From positions 2,193,614 to 2,257,613 of the forward strand of contig NC_079202.1 in NCBI RefSeq assembly GCF_026745355.1: DNA of 64,000 nt. The letters are read 5' to 3'. Of the stretch, positions 47,834 to 59,883 are shown piece after piece. Position 1 is the stretch's first letter. Each line of letters starts with the position of its first letter. Made by a program: the position numbers and the translations under genes. Source of the DNA: Beta vulgaris subsp. vulgaris (taxonomy: Eukaryota; Streptophyta; Magnoliopsida; Caryophyllales; Amaranthaceae). Below the pieces are notes generated by a model. That model saw nothing but the letters and a program-made list of their open reading frames with translations, was not told the origin of the DNA and did no database searches.

Positions 47834-48225
47834 GCTTGATGTTTATTATTATTATTATTGTTATCATTATCATCATAGCTATTTACAGATTTATATATCA
47901 ATCATAATATAATGCTTATAATAATAGAGACATTTATATAAACATGGGAATTGATCGTATATTCGTTATTATTATCGTTGGTTATAATTTTAGAATATAT
48001 CAAGACTTGTTCTACTCATATATTATAGTGGTTTTACGCATTTGACTAAGGCAATAATATTACGCAGTTGACTAGTCCAAACACGTACGCAATTGACTAA
48101 GAGAATACACTAAACATCACAGTAAACAATAAAGTATTTTGATTATAATTTTTTATCATCTATATATTTCTCGCACACACACACGTACATATATATATGT
48201 CGATATTAATACTCTTAATTAATAA
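47138..48225. repeat. Direct duplication flanking a trinucleotide microsatellite
   Basis: Copy 1 (about 47138-47400) and copy 2 (about 47981-48225) run in parallel: AATACACTAAACATCA, TATCATCTATATATTTCT, CACGTAC/CTACGTAC and ATGTCGAT occur in the same order. Between them, 47490-47880 holds TTATTG-like words, then (ATA)n at about 47706-47752, (ATT)n to 47780 and (TCA)n to 47833. The long isoleucine or methionine frames in the microsatellite are artefacts. Confidence 0.75.
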
Positions 48226-48394
48226 TATGATTATTTTACGAAATCCATTACAAAATCAAAATTAAAATTGATCATACCTCAATAGTAGTCAATGTATAAT
48301 AACTCATCTTGAAACTATTTGATAAGTAGTGATAATTAGTTGATAAAGAAGTTAACAACATGTATAAAATAACTCGATCGAACGCTAGTCTTAA

Positions 48395-48766
48395 GCCGAA
48401 TTGACGTTCAATAGTGGATGAACTTGATGTTTCACAATGATCGGACCCAGGTCATAACCGATTGAACCCGAGCGAACTTGACTCGACCCAAGTATACATG
48501 AAACTCAAATACGACCCATGCAAACTCGGCTAAAACATGTTCACAGGAGATCGAACTCGAAAATGGATCGACTTGTAAATGGGCCGATCCATACCTATTT
48601 GGTACCTGACAATTGAGTGATTCAAATATGACCGATCCAGATGAACTAAACTTGATCTCGACCCATGGCACTGGCAATCATAAAATTGACATGTTTCGCT
48701 GTTTGGGTTTGACCTATTTCGCCGTGGGTCAACCCAGAACCTGTTCGATAACCGGTTTTGACACCA
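48395..48766. mobile_element. Possible MITE rich in GACCC/GGGTC words
   Basis: CTAGTCTTAA (48385-48394) and CTAGTCATAA (48767-48776) may be a target duplication with one mismatch. The interior has many GACCC, CCGATC and GGGTC words in both orientations, and the right end ...GGTTTTGACACCA looks like the terminus of a known palindromic MITE type. The left end does not match well, so this is tentative. Confidence 0.35.
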
Positions 48767-48802
48767 CTAGTCATAATAGATCAAGTCCATATTCCAATGC
48801 CA

Positions 48803-48917
48803 TGTTCGTTATGGTGGTAATTGTGCAAGTGTGTAGAATATATATAGGGAGTTTTACAAACCTAATACTAATAGAATTCCTTTCTATCTTGTGTACATAT
48901 AATTATTTACAAATACA
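48803..48917 (-). repeat. 3' LTR of the copia element
   Basis: Shares about 65 bp of high identity with the other LTR (ATATATATAGGGAGTTTTAC through ATTCCTTTCTATCTTGTGTA) and ends next to the polypurine tract. The left part has lost roughly 20 bp compared with the 5' LTR. Confidence 0.65.
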
Positions 48918-51000
48918 CCCCCTCAATCTTTATGGGGTGAGACAACGGATAGATTGGAACGATGTTTAGTAAACAAATCAGTAGATAGACCTTTTGTAAA
49001 AATATCAGCAACCTCCGACTGAGTAGGAACATGACGAACCATAAGCCCTCCTTTGGCTTTCGATCGACATCAATGTGTTTACTTCGATCATGATGAGCTG
49101 GATTAGCAGTGAGATACGTAGCAGAAACATTATCACAATACAAGATCACAGATCGTCGAAGAAAATAACCGAGATTAGCAAGAAGCTGTCGTAGCCAAAT
49201 AGTCTTTGCAGCAGTATATGCAACAACCCTATATCCAGCTTCAATAGAGGATTTAGAAAGAGTGGGTAGCTTTTTCGAGCGCCAGGAAATTAATTCTTCC
49301 CAAGGAATACAATATAACCAATAGTAGAACGACGAGTATCAGGACAACCCGCCCAATCTGCATCAGAGTAGGCAATGACAACAGTAGGAGAACTACTACT
49401 ATGGATAAACAAACTAAAAGTCAAAGTTCCCTGCAGATATCTGAATTTTTTTCACCGCATGCATAAATTGAGACACTATATTAACAGCATAAGCAATATC
49501 TGGACGAGTCATAGTCAAGTATTGCAAAGCACCAACCATACTACGATAATCTGTGGGATCAGAAAGGAGCTCTCCGTCAAGAAGAAAAAATGTAACTCTA
49601 GAGACAACAGAAGTGCGAACGGGTTTAATAGTATGGAGATGAAATGCCGAAGTAAATCAGAAACATACTTATTTTGAGACATAAATAATCCAGATGGAGT
49701 ACGCACAACCTGAACACATAAGAAATAGTAAAAATCCCCTAAATCCTTCATAGCAAACTAAGAAGAAAGAACAAAGATAAAGTTATGAACAAGATCAGAA
49801 CTACTACCAGTAAGCAAAATGTCATCAACATATAAGAGGATGCTAAGATCAAGATGACCACGAATTTTGAGAGTGAACATGAAAGTGTCACAACTGTTGC
49901 ACTTGAAACCAATAGATAAAGCAAAGTTGATGAATCGAGAGAACCAAGCTCGAGGAGCTTGTGTCAAACCATAAATAGACTTACGAAGACGACAAATATG
50001 TGTTGGTTTAGATGTATGAACAAAAAAACTCGGGGTTGATGCATATATAAATCTTCATTGAGAAAAAAACCATGAAGAAAAGCATTTTTGACATCTAATT
50101 GTCGAATAGTCCATTTGTAAGAAATATCAATAATGAGAACTAAGCGAACCGTAGTAGGCTTAAGAATAGGACGAAAGGTTTCAAAGTAATCAATACTTGT
50201 CTACTGGTGATTTTCAAAAAATAACAAGTCTGACCTTGAACCGCTCCATTGAACCATCAGAATTGTATTTAATCCGATAAACCCACTTACAACCAAGTAA
50301 ATTCTTATCATAGTTGCGAGGTACCAACTCCCATATATCATATTTAATCAAAAGTTTGATATTCATCAAGCATAGCTTAACACCAACGTGAGTCTTTAGA
50401 AGCTTATTTTAAATTAGTTGGTTCAGACTCAATATGTCAGTTTTTAAATTCATTAGCACACAAGGCTTTGACACACAATCTTTTAACCGAGTGACCATAG
50501 GATGTTGATTTTGAACAACGGGGGAAGGACTAGGCATCGGGGAAGATGAGAACACAATAGGTGTAGGATGGGTGGAAGGAGAGGACAAGAGAGGTAAATT
50601 TGTTGTGGGGGAGAAATCACAAGAGGACAAAGGATGAAACTGGGATGCATGACACGCAAGGGAGTCGGGCAGCCCAGCGCTAAGAGAAGGAGGCCCAGAA
50701 GCGAGCGTTGATGGCCCAACATGCTGGACAGTGGAGCGCATGAGAGCTGGAGGGGGTCTAGTGAGCGCTGAAGCAGCTTGCAAAGTAGAGGACACGGAAG
50801 GGAATGGGGGAGGCCGAGCAGACCAGGGGAGGGGGAAAAGCCATGGGGCGCCGAGGAGACATTGAGCCAGGCACATGCCACGATGTTGGGAGGGGGAGTT
50901 GGGCGACCTTAGGGGGGAACACAACAAAGTACACGGGTTGACCGTGGCATTAGGGAGATGACAACAAGGAACCTGTGGGATAGGGGGTTGGACTTGGGAG

Positions 51001-51144
51001 GCGACGAATGATTCAAGTTTGCCGCAGAAGGGGAGGAGACAGATACGCCAATAGACTGTGGGGAAGTGGGAGGAGACGAATGACTGAAGTTTGTCGGAGA
51101 ATGGGAGGAGACAGATTCGCCAACAGACTGTGGGGAAGTGGGAG
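51001..51144. repeat. 72-bp tandem duplication in the copia linker
   Basis: Two head-to-tail copies start GCGACGAATGATT at 51001 and GAGACGAATGACT at 51073 and share GGAGGAGACAGAT and AGACTGTGGGGAAGTGGG. They lie between integrase and RT, the variable part of copia polyproteins. Confidence 0.75.
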
Positions 51145-51504
51145 ACACGCATAAAACATTGATGGGATTCCAATCGACAAGCAAGACTCTAGGAGACGTA
51201 TAAGGCAGAGATGGCTTGGAACCAACTAGAGTTCTATAGGGAAAATTATGCTCATGAAAAAGAAAATGACGAGTGATATAAACCTTGTTGTTGACAGGAT
51301 CAAGACAACATTAACCCTTATAATCAACAGGATATCCAAGAAAAACACAGTGTATTGATTTAGGTTGAAGTTTGTTAATTTTGGAATCCATGAGCAAAGG
51401 AAAGCACGCAAAACCAAATGTATTAAAAAATTGTAGAAAGGAGGACGATGAAAAAGTTTTTCAAAAGGAGAAACACCCCCTAAAACCAAGCTAGGAAACC
51501 TATT

Positions 51505-53986
51505 TGATATGAATTTAGAGTCTGAAAATTCACAATGTTTACCCTAGATTCTAGTGACATTTTTATTGTGGTTCTATGAATGGAAACTGAAAATAAGAAG
51601 TAAAAACAAGGATAGTACTCTTGATCTCGCAGGAATTAGAGGGTCTCTTCCGAATCGCAATTAGAAGATGAATACAAGTCGCAACAAGTATTGTTTTGGT
51701 TAACAACCGCAATAAGCAATACTCACAAATTCTCAAAATCAACTCTAACCTTTTGCACTGGTTAGGCGCCTATATTTATGGAAGAAGAAGCAAGAAGACC
51801 TTGCCCTCTAAAACATTACATCGCACAGCCAACCTTAAGAAAATAAGGTAAGTTTCCTATAAAATTAAGCCTAGAATTTAGTTAGAACTTAAGGAAACAA
51901 TAGTTTTAAGGAAATAGGTTCCTTTAAATACTCTAAACCACACGCCTAAGCCTAAGTTATTACAACTCAAATTTTCAGCTCTTATTACAACCAAACTAAA
52001 ATAAAAGTAACTCAATGACATTAACTAATTTAACTAACAAATATAATAAAAGACATATATTTTGTTACATGTAAAACATGTGCTTTAAGAGCAATGTAAA
52101 GCCATGCAACAATTCTAAGAAAATAATTTAAGATGCTTCAATCTTGCATCATTCTCCCCCTCTTAAAAAAAAAATGACCTCAAGTTTCTCCAAACCACTC
52201 CATGAAATCAACCATATGAATCGAATGATTACCAACAAGATCACCAACTGCAATAAATCATAAATCGAGCGAAGATTTAAGCGACCTTGAACAAGTAACC
52301 CCATGTTTCGAGAGCTTGAATTATTATGAACATAAATTTTAACTAGTTCATGCAATAATTTATGTTTCTTGAACAAATCAGATGGAAAACATAAGATAGG
52401 TAATTTTTGTTCAATGATTGGAACCTCCAAGATCAAATCTTTATTGTCTAAATGTCAAAAAGATTTAGTCTTTTCTTCTTCAACATCAAGAACAAATTCT
52501 GGAACCTTTTTCATGGTTTCACCATCAACAAGAATTAGATCTCTGGATTTTTCCTCATGTTTTTTCTCTTTTCGTTGTTGAATCAACATCTCAAAGTCCG
52601 CTTTATCCTTTTGAAGTCTTGCCAATCTTTCTTCAAGTGTTGGTGGATATCTAAGATCTTGTAGTGCTTGTTAGTTGTTTATCCCTTTCAAATCTTTGAT
52701 AGGCCTCTTGAAAACAAGTTGATACATCATTTCACATCGAATCCATCATATAAGCGACAATTCGTTCATACACAAGAATAGTTCTTAGATTGACATAAAA
52801 CTGCCCAGATATTTTGTCGAATGTTCAGGCTTCGAAATTCATCCAAAACTACTCAATATCTTATGAAATTTTGTTAGAACGTATACCATTGTGTTTGAAA
52901 CACTCGACCAAAATTTCATACAACAATATAAAGGTGATTGTTTGCAGTTTCAATTCTCACAAAACTGGTCCAAAATAATTCGGTTTTGATCAATTATCTT
53001 AAACGTGTTCGACTAAATAGAAAACGTTCTTCAAAAATTATGAAACTTTCCAGTCTTAAAGTAAAAAAATGTAGTCCAATTTTAAGCCAATAAACTCTCA
53101 AAAATTTGTTATATGCTAGGAGAATGAATTGCCCAAAGTTTACCTGAAAACTGCTCGAATCTGTCAGAAAATTAGCTATGAATGATACGATCGCTGTGAC
53201 TTCGATATTGATTGGGTTAGTACGAAATTTTTACACAAAAACTTCAAGAAGTTTACCGTCACCAAACAAAATTTCAGCTCAATCCAAGCTTGCACTCTCC
53301 CTCACGCACCTCCACAACCACACTGCTTTGATGCCAACTGATATGAATTTGGAGTCCGAAAATTTACAATGTTTACCCTAGATTCTAAGTGAAGTTTTTA
53401 TGGTGGTTTTTTTTATGATGAAAACTAAAAATAAGAATTAAAAAGAAGGATAGTACTCTTGATTCTCGCAGGAATTAGAGAGCCTCTTCCTAATCGCAAT
53501 TAGAAGATGAATACAAGTCGGAACAAGTATTGTTTTGGTTAACAACCGAAATAAGCAACTCACAAATTCTCGAAATCAACTCTAAAATTTTGAGTTGGTT
53601 AGGCACCTATATTTATAAAAGAAGAAGCAAGAAGACCTTGTCCTCCAAGCTATTACATCACACGGTTTCCCCTAAGAAAATAAGGAAAGTTTCCCTAAAC
53701 TTAAGCCTAGAATCTAGCTAGAACTTAAGAAAACAATAGCTTTAAGGAAAGAGGTTACTTAAATACTCCAAACCACACACCTAAGCCTAAGTTATTACAA
53801 CTCATATTTTCGGCTCTTATTACAACCAAACTAAAATGAAAATAACTCAATGACATTAACTAATTTAACTAACAAACATAACAAAATACATATTTTTTGT
53901 TACATGTAAAACCTCTACTTTAAAAGCAAAGTAAAACCATGCAACAATTATAAGAAAGCAATTTAAGATGGTTCAATCTTGCATCA
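51505..53986 (-). mobile_element. Non-autonomous LTR retrotransposon nested in the copia element
   Basis: Flanked by the exact 5-bp target duplication CTATT (51500-51504 and 53987-53991). LTRs lie at 51505-52151 and 53339-53986, each starting TGATATGAATTT and ending TTGCATCA. On the minus strand the primer binding site GTTGGCATCAAAGCAG follows the 5' LTR (53339) and a polypurine tract AAGAGGGGGAGAA precedes the 3' LTR (52151). The 1.19-kb interior has no RT or integrase; one broken minus frame (about 52620-52149; LEERLARLQKD, then HKLLHELVKIYVH) may be a gag-like relic. Such an element needs enzymes from elsewhere. By eye the LTRs are roughly 90 percent alike. Confidence 0.88.
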
Positions 53987-56211
53987 CTATTGATAGTGTA
54001 AGTGGTAGTGTACGTAGCCTCAACCCAAAATTTTACTGGAAAATCAGAATGAATAAGCATAGTACGAGCCATTCAATAAGATGTCGATGTTTGCGTTCCG
54101 CTACACCATTTTGAGCTTGAGTATGGGGACAGGACTTTTGATAATCAATCCCATTGTCACGAAAATGTTGATGAAAAGGAGTATTATTGTCAAACTCCCA
54201 CCTTCATCACTTTGAAAAATTTAATTTTGCAATTAAATAGATTTTCTACCATCTTTTGAAAAATAAGAAATTGAGAGTGAGCTTCGGATTTGCGACGTAA
54301 AGGATAAATCCATGAATATCGCGAAAAATCATCAACAAACACAACATAATAACGATAAAACTAATTGGACAAAATAGGAGATTGCCAAAGATCACTGTGA
54401 ATTTTATATAATTGATAAGGAGAACAATGTTCAACAGATTCAAAAGGTAATCTATGTATTTTTCCTAACTTACAACCAACCAATCATCATGAAATTTGGA
54501 AGTACATGAGATAGACTTATTTAAACATAAATATCCTAAAACTCTAGATGAAGTGTGACCAAGAAGAGCATGCCAAACATCTCCCGACTCCTTAGTAGCT
54601 AGCAAAGCAGGAACATAAGACGTAGTGGTGACAAGTTTGGGTTGAATAGGATAGACACCATGCTTACTGGATTCCCGAAGCAGAACCTCTCCCGTTGTCT
54701 TGTCCTTAATAGAAACATAGTTTTTATCAAAAAAAAACACACAAAACAATCATTTTCTTGACTCAGCTTGTTGACAGATAATAAAATATGTTTTAGTTTA
54801 GGCACATGACAGACTAAAAAAAAATGGGAGGACGACTTGAGTTTTTTAAAGTCAACCATATCCAAGTACAACATAACTTGACCTAGTGTAACGAAGAATA
54901 GCAGAAAGCTTACCATCCTGAGGAGTATGTGCGATGCAACTCCCAAATTTGGGTACCAAACTGAGCCATTTGCTTCACCACCAACAAATAGTGCAGCTAA
55001 GGCTCGAGTGAAACTATCTGGGGCAGAAGGAACAAAGTTGGAATTGAAACGTTGTGGACAATAAGTAGCTTGATGACCTGGAAACTAACAAAGACCACAA
55101 GTATTTGAAGAAGGGGTGGAGCTTAAATTGCCACTTGGCGAAAACCAATCCCTGTCGAGGAAAGATTATAGTAATAGAAATACAATCCAGGAAACGACAA
55201 GTCACAATAAGTACTTATGCCATTATGACGTCCCCGATTAGCATTATTTTTGTTATTACCAGAACCTCGTGCATTGGATTGACGACCTTGGCCACGATTT
55301 TGATTATTGCGGCCACACTTTTTACCACATTTGTTTTTAGTATTCTTGCCTTTATTGCGACCATCGGAGTTATTCTTAGTAGAGGAAGTACTAGCACTAG
55401 ATGATTGAACGGTAACGAAGGCATGATGAGAGGAAGAGTCAAACCCCTCCTTAGAGCTTTTGATACGTTGCTCATGAAGCAAAAGCTTGGGACGCAAATC
55501 ATCAAAACTCAAAGCAAACGGATAATGCAACAAAGCAGTGCCAATATGATCATAATCAGAATCACGATCCAAACCAAACAACGTATACTGTACCAAATCT
55601 TGATTGGAGACATGACACTGAACAGCAGCTAAACAATTAGTTATAACCTTATTCTCATGCAAATAATCATCCATAGTATCAGAATCACCCTTTTAATATG
55701 TGAAAGACGAACTTTAAGTTCCACATAACGCGCCATACTAGCATGCATAAAGCGAGTTTGCAAACGATTCCAAATTTCCATAGAAGTACATAAGTCACGA
55801 ACATCAACAAATACATCACGAGATAACGTTGCAACAATCCAAGATTTGATTTGTTGATCAACACGCAAATATTCATAGAATTGAGGATTAGGAACCAAAA
55901 CACCACTTTCATCAAAAATATGGGAGGGGGAATTGAAGCAGTGTCTTCAACCATACCAAGTAATTAATGGAAAAGAAGCAAACAAGTAATTTGAGTTTCC
56001 ACAACAAGTAATCCTCAGGAGAAGAAAGAGTAATAGTTACCAAGTTATTGAGGCAGTCGAGACAGCAGAAGACGTGGTGACGGTCATGGTGGACGTGGAT
56101 GAGAGATCATCCATGGCGTATGACAGTCCAAACGTGGCAGGCGAAGGAATCATGAAGGAAAAAAAAAAGTTTTTTTTAGACCTAAGAAAAAAACCTAAGG
56201 ATGTGATACCA

Positions 56212-56342
56212 TGTACAGGTGTGGAAAATGATTGTGTTAACCTGAATAGGTTAACCTTAGCATAAATATATATAGGGAGTTTTACAGACCTAATACTAAT
56301 AGAATTCCTTTCTATCTTGTGTACATACAATATTACTCTAAT
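56212..56342 (-). repeat. 5' LTR of the copia element
   Basis: Starts TGTACAGGTGTGG directly beside the primer binding site. It contains the block shared with the 3' LTR at 56270-56325. The outer end is approximate because no target duplication could be matched between the two flanks. Confidence 0.6.
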
Positions 56343-56764
56343 ATTAACGTGTAATATTTGAAATCAAATTCCATGATAAGAAGAGTATGTTCAATTGCTG
56401 CCTACCCAGAAAACCATATCCAAACCATACAAGTTATAGAGGTTAATAATAACAAGCTAGATTTCTGAATACAAGGAGATAAAAGCATTCAATTGCACCC
56501 ATCATATTTAAGCATGGTGTAACCCTTTCCTTCACTTCCAGACAATAACGTTTTCAAGGGGACCATATAGTAGTATTTTTTATATTAATTGTTAGCTAGG
56601 GTACTTCATTAATGTTATGACAAAAATGAAAAGGAAATAAAGAGAGAATAATTCTGAAACAAAAACCATGAGAATTAAGGGAATAAATCATGGAAGTCAT
56701 CAAACACTTTTGCATAAAGCCAACATCCCAAACATTACCTGCAAAAGTTTAAATATCAACTCCA
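56343..56764. other. Spacer upstream of the DUF4378 gene
   Basis: About 420 bp between the copia LTR and the TATA box of the next gene, AT-rich, with no element recognised. It should contain the upstream promoter region. Confidence 0.4.
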
Positions 56765-56770
56765 TATAAA
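56765..56770 (+). promoter_or_regulatory. Probable TATA box of the DUF4378 gene
   Basis: TATAAA in the context CCATATAAAACC, 264 bp upstream of the start codon. The implied 5' leader of about 230 bp contains an ATC/CAT repeat near 56899-56918. Confidence 0.4.
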
Positions 56771-57028
56771 ACCTGCATACTATCTTAAACTTCCTCTATT
56801 TTTCTCTCTCAACAATCTTCTGTATGTATTTCTTGGAGTCAAGTCTCTAACTGACAGATATACTTTGGCTACCCTCAATCAATGCACTGTGTTGCATATC
56901 ATCATCATCATCATCACTGGTATTCTCTCCCAACCAGATAAGCTAATTCAAAAAAAAGAACTCTTGTTGTTCTTCTTCTGTACATCATTATAATTTTCTC
57001 CCTAGGTTTCCCTATTATTTACTTTCTC

Positions 57029-58481
57029 ATGGCTTCAACCTTGAGTAAACAAGGCTCTGCAAGGCGACTAGCCGAGCTTCTTGACGAGCAGCAAGAGCCT
57101 TTTGTGCTAGAAATGTACCTTCTTGAAAGAGGGTACCGTGTAAGAAAAAGCTTGGAATTAGAAGGCAGCAAAATAATTGGGTGTTGCTCTAATAGTAATC
57201 ATAATCATAAGAACAAGTCAAACAAGTACTTGCAGAAGACTTGGAGTTTTCATCTTGGAATGAATCCCTTACCAAAGAGAAGTTCTGAACAACTTTCAAA
57301 CATGGCTAGAGGTTTGCTTAACAAACTCGTTTCGAGGAAGGGAAGGAGGAGGGGGAAAGAGAAAGATAAAGAAGGTGTTAAAGCAGGTAGATGCTCCTCT
57401 GTTAGTTGCTCGACGACACTGTCGAATAATACTTGGTCCGAGAGTGATACAGATGTAGAGATGATCAGCATGACATCCCCTGCTAAAAGTGAGACTACCC
57501 ATTATGATCAGGTAAACACTTTTTCTTTTTGTGTATGATTCAAGTCAGTATTACCTAATTTACGGTACAAGAATGGGGACCAGAAAGCGAATTTCTATTC
57601 TTACATCATCCCAAAACTGTATCAATTCGAGCTAATCGAATTACAGTTTGTGGGTGGTTTAGCAAATTGGGTGATTCTGGTTTGAACTGTCCATATTTTG
57701 CATATACTTCTTAAGTGTAAAAAGTTATGTAAGCTGAATAGTTCAATGACAGTCAGCTTCAGATAGAGTAAGGACTCAATGGAGATTTGTTGAAGAAAAC
57801 AAGCAATGCAGCCCAGTTTCTGTCCTTGATGAAATTGATCTTCTTCAGGCAATACCCATCTATAATGGTCAGTTTTTATATCACTGAAAATCTGCTCAAT
57901 GTTTAATACTTTGTTTAAGTATCTGAACTGAGCAAAACTAGTGTATTAAAAATTATTTCGGGGATGAAACAGTGAAACACCCTTCTGAAGACACAGCTAC
58001 AGAATCAAGAATAAGATTTCAGAAAAAAGTGTCAGAGAATGCAATTCTGTCAGCCTCATTATGGGGATTGCTCGTGCAGTTTAGGAGTGGAAAACTGAAG
58101 CAGAAACCAGGGAGAAAACCGTTTCCTGAGTACATGAATTCAAAGAAAGCATTGCAGCAGAATCGCCAACTGATGTTCGACTGTGTAAGAGATGCAGTCG
58201 AAAATGGGAACAGACAGAAGAGCAGCAGCAACAGCAACTGTGAAAAGGGTCTGAAAATGGGCACTGAAGAAATTGGGAAGATCATCTGTAAAAACTTAAA
58301 AACATGGGGGAAATTGTCAACTAATGAAACAAATATCAAACAAGTGCTTAAAATGGACTTATTTGCAGCTGATGAATGGGGTGGTTTTGAAGTATGGAGA
58401 AGAGATATTGCTGCTGAGGTTGGGAATTATATCATTGATGACATTACAGAAGAGATCATCAAAGACATGATTGATCAGTAA
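57029..58481 (+). CDS. DUF4378 domain protein, three exons
   Basis: Exons 57029-57511, 57753-57867 and 57973-58481 join in phase (GT-AG) to 368 residues plus TAA. The N-terminus carries SARRLAELLDEQQEPFVLEM and YLLERGYRVRK (residues 10-40), a segment typical of this plant family. The middle is basic and serine-rich, with KGRRRGKEKDKEG near residue 110. WRFVEENKQCSPVSVLDEID opens the second exon part, and the C-terminal DUF4378 region shows ENAILSASLWGLL, RQLMFDCVRDAV, DEWGGFEVWRRDIAAEVG and a closing EEIIKDMIDQ. DUF4378 occurs in TON1-recruiting-motif and LONGIFOLIA-type proteins linked to microtubules and cell shape, but this short member has no known role and none is claimed. No signal peptide or membrane helix. 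The start ATG follows TTTCTC and is the first in the exon's frame. Confidence 0.87.
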
Positions 58482-59366
58482 CCAAGATAGGAGGCTAGAG
58501 CAGTTGGGAAGGCCGGTGGTCGAATGATCGAATCTCGCCAAGCTCATCTTGAGAAGGATTTCATAAACCTTATTCCCCCTTCTGAGAGTCCTGGTTAATC
58601 ACTAATTCAGTACTTGCAGAAAGGCTAATACAGTTTGATGAGAATACACTTATTGTTAACAAGACTTTCAAAATTTCTCAAGGCATATGAAATTCGATTT
58701 TGAAACTTTTGTTCTGTTTTGATTTGGTTGTATACTTGTATAAAATTATTAGTATTTGACAGCACTTTAAAAAGGATAGAATTATTTAAATTTGGAATGT
58801 TGAAAAAAGAAGATTACTTTGTGGATGTTGATGCCATTAACTCAACTACCAATAATTAAAGTGATGCAGACGTATTAGATATTGAGAACATTCTTGTCGT
58901 TTGCTCATTTACATACTTCTATAAATAATTTTGCAAATTAAGAATCACACGAACAAGAAGATTGTGATTTATGCTACAGCAGATGACATTAGTGAGGCCA
59001 AATTTGTATCAGTTAGTTAGAATTAAGGTCTCGTATAGGTGGATATAATGGACATAGCTCATGGAAGGATCCAAATGAATACATCACTATGTTGGAGTTG
59101 CTGGTGACTAATTACCTACTTCTATAGCAGAAGCAAGAAAGACATGTATATGTTGTTTATGCCAAATTTCGTCTCAGGATATCATTTGGTTGGGACGTCA
59201 ACAACAAGATGTAAACCAATGAATATGGTAATGAGTAATGATGCAATATAAATCTGACAATAGTAAATTTTTTTCGTTTGGTAGAGTAGAAGTATATCCT
59301 CTAACTGTAAGGTATGATGGTTGAAGATCGACTCGTGTAGTTTGGTGTGTGTGTGTGTTTGCGGTG
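58482..59366. other. 3' flank of the DUF4378 gene and spacer
   Basis: The first 150-300 bp should be 3' untranslated region. The rest has no open frame of note. TGTTGTTTATGCCAAATT at about 59153-59170 recurs at about 60365-60382. A short (GT)n tract at 59344-59358 leads into the next element. Confidence 0.4.
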
Positions 59367-59883
59367 TGTTGGTGATGCAAGGAGCATAGCAGCCCGCGGG
59401 GTTTGGATACGACACTGCTGGTTGAACAGCCAGCACACCTTCCTGCCAGGCCACAGGTCCTGCTCCGCGCCCACAGAATTTGGCGCGCCGAGCCAGCAGG
59501 AGTACCTGCCAGCCCGCAGGTTGAGGCCTGCGCCCGCAGGTTTTGCCGCCTGGAGTGTTTCTCCTACTCTTACTTGGTTTTCTTAGGTCCTCTGGGATCA
59601 TATTTGTTACCCTAGTATAAATATGTTGTCGCCGTTAATTGTGTATTTGGTGTCATGCCAAGCATAAGAGAGACATATTCTTCAATCTAGAAAGACTAGA
59701 GAACCTAGAGAATTCTCCTTGTATCACATCTCATATTCCTAGCACAGTGTTCATGGTTTTCTATGTATTCAAGGATTTCCACGTTAAATCTTCGTGTGTT
59801 CTTTATTGCTTTATTTCTTAATTCCTTCGTATATTATACTTTATTGTTCGATTTGTTAGCGCCTACGATACATATTCCTAACA
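59367..59883. mobile_element. Probable solo LTR
   Basis: Begins TGTTGGTGATGC and ends ATTCCTAACA, so TG...CA with short inverted ends TGTTGG/CCTAACA. The first half is strikingly GC-rich (59390-59560) with repeated CCTGCCAG, CCCGCAGG and CCTGCGCCCGCAGG words. A TATA-like AGTATAAATA lies at about 59616. No primer binding site follows and no internal domain is nearby. No target duplication could be matched. Confidence 0.4.

Larger units (their letters stand above)
48803..56342 (-). mobile_element. Decayed Ty1/copia retrotransposon (minus strand), interrupted
   Basis: Read from high to low coordinates: 5' LTR (56212-56342), primer binding site TGGTATCACATCC (56211-56199), gag at 55954-55120 (LDRDSDYDHIG, HEQRIK), a CCHC knuckle C-x2-C-x4-H-x4-C near 55110-55060, a protease relic, the GAG pre-integrase and integrase at about 54750-53992 (DVWHALLGHTSSRVL) continued at 51504-51230 (SPFEKLFHRPP), a proline/serine-rich linker (51173-50409), RT at about 50400-49500 with LLYVDDILL, RNase H at 49149-48970 (LYCDNVSA, then HDRSKHID), a polypurine tract GAGGGGG at 48918-48926, and the 3' LTR. 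Stops and frameshifts are frequent in every domain, so it is inactive. The integrase is split by the LTR element at 51505-53986. Confidence 0.88.

Noticed and set aside
47509..47901. Minus-strand frame of methionine and isoleucine runs, and its plus-strand mirror
   Set aside because: It is the translation of an ATT/ATC/ATA microsatellite and has no protein-like composition.
50409..51173. 254-residue minus-strand frame as a separate gene
   Set aside because: It lies in the copia polyprotein between integrase and RT, on the same strand, and has only the low-complexity serine/proline content expected there.
52149..52436. Minus-strand frame as a host gene
   Set aside because: It sits between the LTRs of the nested element, directly beside its polypurine tract, so it is element-derived.
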